Shown: positions 59,892 through 64,000 of the stretch, piece by piece
Position numbering within the stretch: position 1 is the stretch's first letter
Layout: each line of letters begins with the position of its first letter
NCBI RefSeq assembly: GCF_036785885.1
Contig: NC_092323.1
Location: forward strand, 11,788,501 to 11,852,500
From: Coffea arabica
Taxonomy: Eukaryota; Streptophyta; Magnoliopsida; Gentianales; Rubiaceae
Direction of reading: 5' to 3'
Length of the DNA stretch: 64,000 nucleotides
Notes under the pieces: model-generated
Told to the model about the DNA's origin: nothing
Seen by the model: only the letters and a program-made list of their open reading frames with translations
Databases searched by the model: none
Position numbers and translations under genes: made by a program

Positions 59892-60839
59892 GAAATAATA
59901 TGCCATCTAGTTCATACAAAAATCTGTTTTTTGCATTACCAGAACTTATTTATCACAAAATAGAAATAATAAGTCAAGACTGCAAAGAACTAATATTTTC
60001 AACCAATATAAGAGGAAAGAAAAAATTCATAAAATATACTGAAAAATCATATTGAGAAAATCAAACAGGTAATAGAAGATCAAGAAACAGCAATAAAGAA
60101 ATGACAAACATAAAAACTTACGTTTTGGACAGAGCATAAAAAATGCTCTGAGCTTCAGCTGTAACAGCAATCCTAAATCTTTCAGCCTCTAACTCAGCTT
60201 GCCTGAAAAATGCTACTTATAAAATCAACCACAATAATCACAAAATAGTCCAAATCCACAACTTGGTCAGAAATTAAAATAAAAAATTCGAAATACGTAA
60301 TAGCAGAGTCTTCTCTGGCTTGAAGATTATTAAGATCAATAAAAACATTTCTTGAGATCAAGAGGGTCTTCACTTTGACCCAAAAAGGTAAACTCCTTGA
60401 TGTAATTGGCTTTCAATAGCCTAATATTCCTGTTTGGCCTTGACCCAAAATGTATTCCTTCTTGTATTTCTCAAATCCAAAGTTAAAGAATTTCAAAACC
60501 CACAAGAAAAATTACCAATTCATAATAAATACTGTAAATGCATGCGAAAATACTGAGAAGAAAAAATGAAACTTTTTAAGGGAAAATCTTGATAAAACAG
60601 GAGTAGAAGGATATTAAGAGCAAGTATGTTGGATGAGCGGTCAAAGGTCAAGACTTGGCCTTGAAATTCTTCTCCAATAGGGGTCTTGATGGAGGGTATG
60701 CATCCTATTGTGAAATCTTTGTTACTGTTATGAGCTTCCATGGATTTAGGCTTATCTTCTTTTCGGCTTGTATTTCAGCTGATTTGAGGTTTTGTAATGG
60801 AGCACCAGTTTCTGAAGAGGAGAGACAGAAGAGAAGGAA

Positions 60840-62240
60840 AAAAATGAGGGAACTCAAAAGATAAGACTAAACCTATCGCCCAAAAGAAAATTCATGTGGT
60901 GTGGAAACTGGAAAGGAAGGGAAAAAAAAAAGGAAAAGAAAATGAATGACAAAGAAGATAGACCACAATGGGTGCTCTACAAAGGTACAACCAATCCCTC
61001 TTAGCATCCGAAAGATATAAAAATAGAAATCGCGCAGGCATTTCTCTGCGAGTAGGCAGAACCGCAGAAGGCAATATAAAGTCGCACACAAAGGATCACA
61101 AGAATACACATTGCAAAGCATCTAACCCAACAGAACAAAGGAAGAAGGAAATGGAGAAGTAACCGACAACAATAACAACAAGAACAGAAAAAGCACAACA
61201 GGCCGATGCGAAAGGAAGCAGAAAGGAAATTACCTGAAGTAATAGGCAAAGGAAAGCAGAAAGGACAAGCCAGAGGATCCAGCTGAAACGGCGCTGCATA
61301 AGTAATATGAGACGAAAATAAAAAAGATGTGGAAAAGAAACCGCATGAAAGACTAAGAAGCAGCTGCACAGAGGCACAAGCAACAGTAAGTATATTATGG
61401 TAAACTAAAGCAAAAAATAGTGTAAAAGCAACATATAAAAGGCATTTGGGGAAAATTATAGAAAATAAAAGATCAATTAAGAAAGGGAAATGCAAGGCAA
61501 AAGCCGGAGATCAGAGGGCGGGTCAAAGGAGGAAAGGGAGGGAAATGAAAAAAGGAGATAAAAGCAGCAGGAGAGGTTACCTGGCGCAGTGAAACGGGCA
61601 AGGAGGAGCAGCAGCAGCAATAGCAAAACAGGAACGAAAGAGCAAATGGCCGATTGTGGGGAGAGGCAAGGAGAAGAAACAACATGGTTCATGATGGCAG
61701 CCACCTAAACAGTCAACAGGCAAGAGGAGACAGTAGGTAGAGAAGACGCGAAAGGGGGCGAAAGGCACAGTAAGTTCCGAAGGGGAGTAGCTACAGAGTG
61801 GGGGGAGAGAGGGGAAAAGATGCGTGGACAAAGCAATATAGTACCAAAAAGAAGGTGAAGAGAAGACAGAGGAAGAAAGGGAAAGAAGAGCAATTTGTGG
61901 TGGAGAAAAACACTGACGGGCTCAACCTAACAGATGTAGAAAAGTACAGTGCAGTCAAACAGGACTAACGAAAGACGGGGAGAGTGTAGAAGGAGGCAAA
62001 ATTTCGAGTGGGTGGAGCCGGTAGAGAGGAGACTGACGAAGTGGCAGAGAGGTGCCTGACGAGCTCAACCAAACGGGCTGCAGAGCAGGGGAAAACAGTG
62101 CCAACGAAAGAGACAGAAGCAGGACCACACCGAGATGAAGGATCAGGTGCAACGACTACAGCTGCCAACCAATCAACCAGCGCCACATCACCAGGGAGCC
62201 AATCCCCTCTCGCCACGTGGAGGACGACCACGTCCGACGT
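60840..62240. other. Purine-rich (+) / pyrimidine-rich (-) tract
   Basis: About 1.4 kb is dominated by A and G on the + strand, producing many overlapping long open frames on the - strand. These frames are composition artefacts: no two share family motifs and no conserved protein is recognised. It may be the 5' part of the Helitron. Confidence 0.5.
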
Positions 62241-62937
62241 GGACACCGGGCTTCCGCCCTTAGTCTATATGGTTAATAACAAGGAATAGCATCAATAATT
62301 AGAAACAAAATAAAAAATAAAATGATATTATTCATCAAAGTTAATATCATCCATGTCATCATCTTCATCCAGTGTATATACACTAGGTAATTTTCTTCCA
62401 AAAGTTGATAATGGTTCCAGAATTTCCATCACATCACAGGCTCCAATCTACTGGTAACAATCTTTTTTTCTTTACCTTTCTTACTTAACCATTTATTTAT
62501 ATTTCAAATAAATTAATATCAAATTCACCCAATATCTCAATATAATAGATAGTAAATTAGTAATAAAGTTGAATATTAAAAAATTAAAAACTTAATTGAT
62601 TAAGTTAAATCTTTTTTTTTCTTTTTTAAAGACAATTTGTGGGGCGTACGCTTTTAACACTCCACTTCAGAGGCGCGTCCAAACCCCTAGGCGTACGCCC
62701 TGGTCTCTTAGACGCATGCTCTAGAATACTATCGTCTTATGCGATCGCCCAAGGGCGGTATTGGAACCCTTCGCTCTGGGACTCGCCCCACGAATGTCTT
62801 TTAAAACATTGGGTTGGAGTCAGCAACTGCACTAAAGATTGGTTGTACTTGTAGGCTCTAGTTATGAGGTCTGCTGTACTCATTATGCTAATTACTTAAT
62901 AGTTTCATTTTCATACCACTAATACCCACATGAGACA

Positions 62938-63015
62938 CTTACGTGGCTCATATGGTAAAGATGGATCTTTTTTTTTTTTTATAAAAGATTGTGTGTTCGA
63001 ATCCCACAATCGATG
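62938..63015 (+). repeat. tRNA-related SINE head (possible)
   Basis: GTGGCTCATATGG resembles RNA polymerase III box A, and GTTCGAATCCC is a box B about 50 bases downstream. A T tract lies between them. No cloverleaf can be drawn, so a SINE is more likely than a tRNA gene. Confidence 0.5.
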
Positions 63016-63290
63016 TGAAAGATGTGTTAATAAGTGATTGTAATAATGTAAGCGATCTATGATCCCATAAGAATGTAAGTAACTTATGATTTCGAAAACA
63101 TGTTCTGACCGGTGATAATAATCAAAATCGAATCCACTCAAGACTAAAAAAAGAGACGCTCACAACTTCTGCAATGACAATTTTATTACTTAATCAAAAC
63201 CTAAGAGAGGACCTAGTGCAGTTGGAGTTTGGTACTGTTCGGTCCAATTATTGTACTTCTTATATTATTTGATGTACAATTACATTACAT

Positions 63291-63299
63291 TATTGTATT
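63291..63299. repeat. 9-bp target-site duplication (left) of the terminal foldback element
   Basis: TATTGTATT here pairs with TATTATATT at 63894-63902, with one mismatch. Confidence 0.7.
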
Positions 63300-63893
63300 G
63301 AAAAAATTGCCAAATTGGTTCCTCACATTTTTAAAAAAAATATTTTTGATCTCTCACATTTAAAATTAGCCAAATTAGTCCCTAAAATATAAAAATGTCT
63401 GCCCTATTGGTCCTAGAGCTCATTTTCACTCACTTTTCCAGCGAAAAATCACACGCCCCTATCACGTGCCCATATTTTTAAGAGCAAAAACAAAAGCACA
63501 CTTCGTTCTCTTTGTTAAACAAAAAAGGCAACCAAACCTAAACCACTTTTTCTCCCCCTTTCCTAATATAGGATTCAAAAGTATATGGGATTCCAATACC
63601 TCTAGTTTCAAGTGCAATTGTAGCTCCTATCCTCTTCTCAAGTTCTAGAGATGAAAATGAGGAAGGGGGAGAAAGGGTGGTTTGGATTTGGTGGCCATTT
63701 TTCATTTTAACAAATGGAACGAAATGTGTTTTCAGTTTTGCCCTAAAAAATATGGGCATATGACAGGGGTGTATAGTTTTTGACCAGAGAAGTGAGTGGA
63801 AATGAGTTTTAGGACCAATTGGGCAAACATTTTTATATGTTAGGGACTAATGTAGCTGATTTTAAATATGAGGGATCAATTTAGCAATTTTTC
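63300..63893. mobile_element. Foldback element, possibly Mutator-like, 594 bp
   Basis: The left end GAAAAAATTGCCAAATTGG and the complement of the right end, GAAAAATTGCTAAATTGATC, begin arms of roughly 250-290 bp that match almost throughout. Shared motifs include ATAAAAATGT.TGCCC and CATTTGTTAAA-like sequence. A 9-bp duplication with one mismatch flanks it, as for Mutator-like elements. No coding capacity. Confidence 0.85.
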
Positions 63894-64000
63894 TATTATA
63901 TTCGAAGTAAAAGTGGCGTACGTGAATAAAATATTTAACATATATTCAGTACAATATTATGATATATTCATACACCAAAACTTTGAACATGTACAATAAC

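Larger units (their letters stand above)
56674..62286 (-). mobile_element. Probable non-autonomous Helitron carrying importin-13-like exons
   Basis: The 3' terminus is well defined at 56674. The 5' end is uncertain. I place it near 62286, because on the - strand the sequence just inside reads GGGCGGAAGCCCGGTGTCCA, a GC-rich short palindrome of the kind found near the 5' end of some plant Helitrons as I recall them. The body contains - strand importin-13-like exons (57000-58855) and a 272-bp tandem duplication. The last 1.4 kb is purine-rich on the + strand with no recognised protein. No Rep/helicase protein was seen. Confidence 0.6.
62287..63299. other. Non-coding DNA with a GC-rich patch
   Basis: The stretch 62640-62820 is unusually GC-rich for the area and repeats GCGTACGC-type palindromes. 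A tRNA-like stretch follows at 62940-63010. No gene is recognised. Confidence 0.45.

Noticed and set aside
60840-62240. Several long overlapping - strand open frames
   Set aside because: The + strand is purine-rich, which removes stops on the other strand. The frames overlap each other in different phases and show no conserved motif.
62938-63015. tRNA gene
   Set aside because: Box A and box B are present, but a T tract interrupts the body and no cloverleaf or anticodon arm can be formed.

Overview
This window is nuclear DNA of a flowering plant. It has long AT-rich intergenic stretches, many short GT-AG introns, plant Ty1/copia elements, hAT and foldback MITEs, SINEs and a Helitron end. The genes look like those of an asterid eudicot. 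The alcohol dehydrogenase copies resemble the 8-hydroxygeraniol dehydrogenases of Gentianales (recalled from memory, not searched), so Rubiaceae or a relative is a guess only.

Layout, all genes on the + strand. Positions 1-31 kb hold a tandem array of rhamnogalacturonate lyase genes (polysaccharide lyase family 4; pectin RG-I backbone cleavage in the cell wall). Copy 1 (789-6446) is split in its twelfth coding exon by a hAT transposon. Copy 2 (10877-15920) is intact, with 16 coding exons whose lengths sum exactly to 682 codons. Copy 3 (24598-29577) is intact. A 3' fragment of copy 3 follows at about 30012-31125. A nearly intact copia element (16356-21780) sits between copies 2 and 3.

Positions 31.5-52.4 kb hold a second tandem array, of zinc-dependent medium-chain alcohol dehydrogenases (CAD / 8-hydroxygeraniol dehydrogenase type), each with five exons. 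Copy A (31558-42015) is a pseudogene whose third intron has grown to about 9 kb by insertion of a decayed copia element, a SINE, a hAT MITE and tandem duplications. Copy B (45713-47717) is intact with 357 residues. Copy C (50264-52433) is intact except for a 4-bp deletion that truncates it before the cofactor-binding fold. Copies B and C share a pair of oppositely oriented TGACGT boxes about 230 bp before their start codons.

Positions 52.4-64 kb have no intact gene. They hold a foldback repeat with an internal duplication, an RNase H-like retroelement scrap, and a probable 5.6-kb Helitron on the - strand. The Helitron carries several exons of an importin-13/transportin-3-like gene. The window ends with a 594-bp foldback element whose empty target site can be recognised in a related repeat at about 48.1 kb.

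The most unusual features are the hAT element that carries a beta-expansin exon and disrupts a lyase gene, the Helitron-like element with importin exons, the stop codons of the second copia (consistent with C-to-T decay) with its non-canonical TA...CA LTR ends, and the conserved promoter footprint of the dehydrogenase pair. I saw no clearly new molecular system such as a new enzyme pathway or defence locus.
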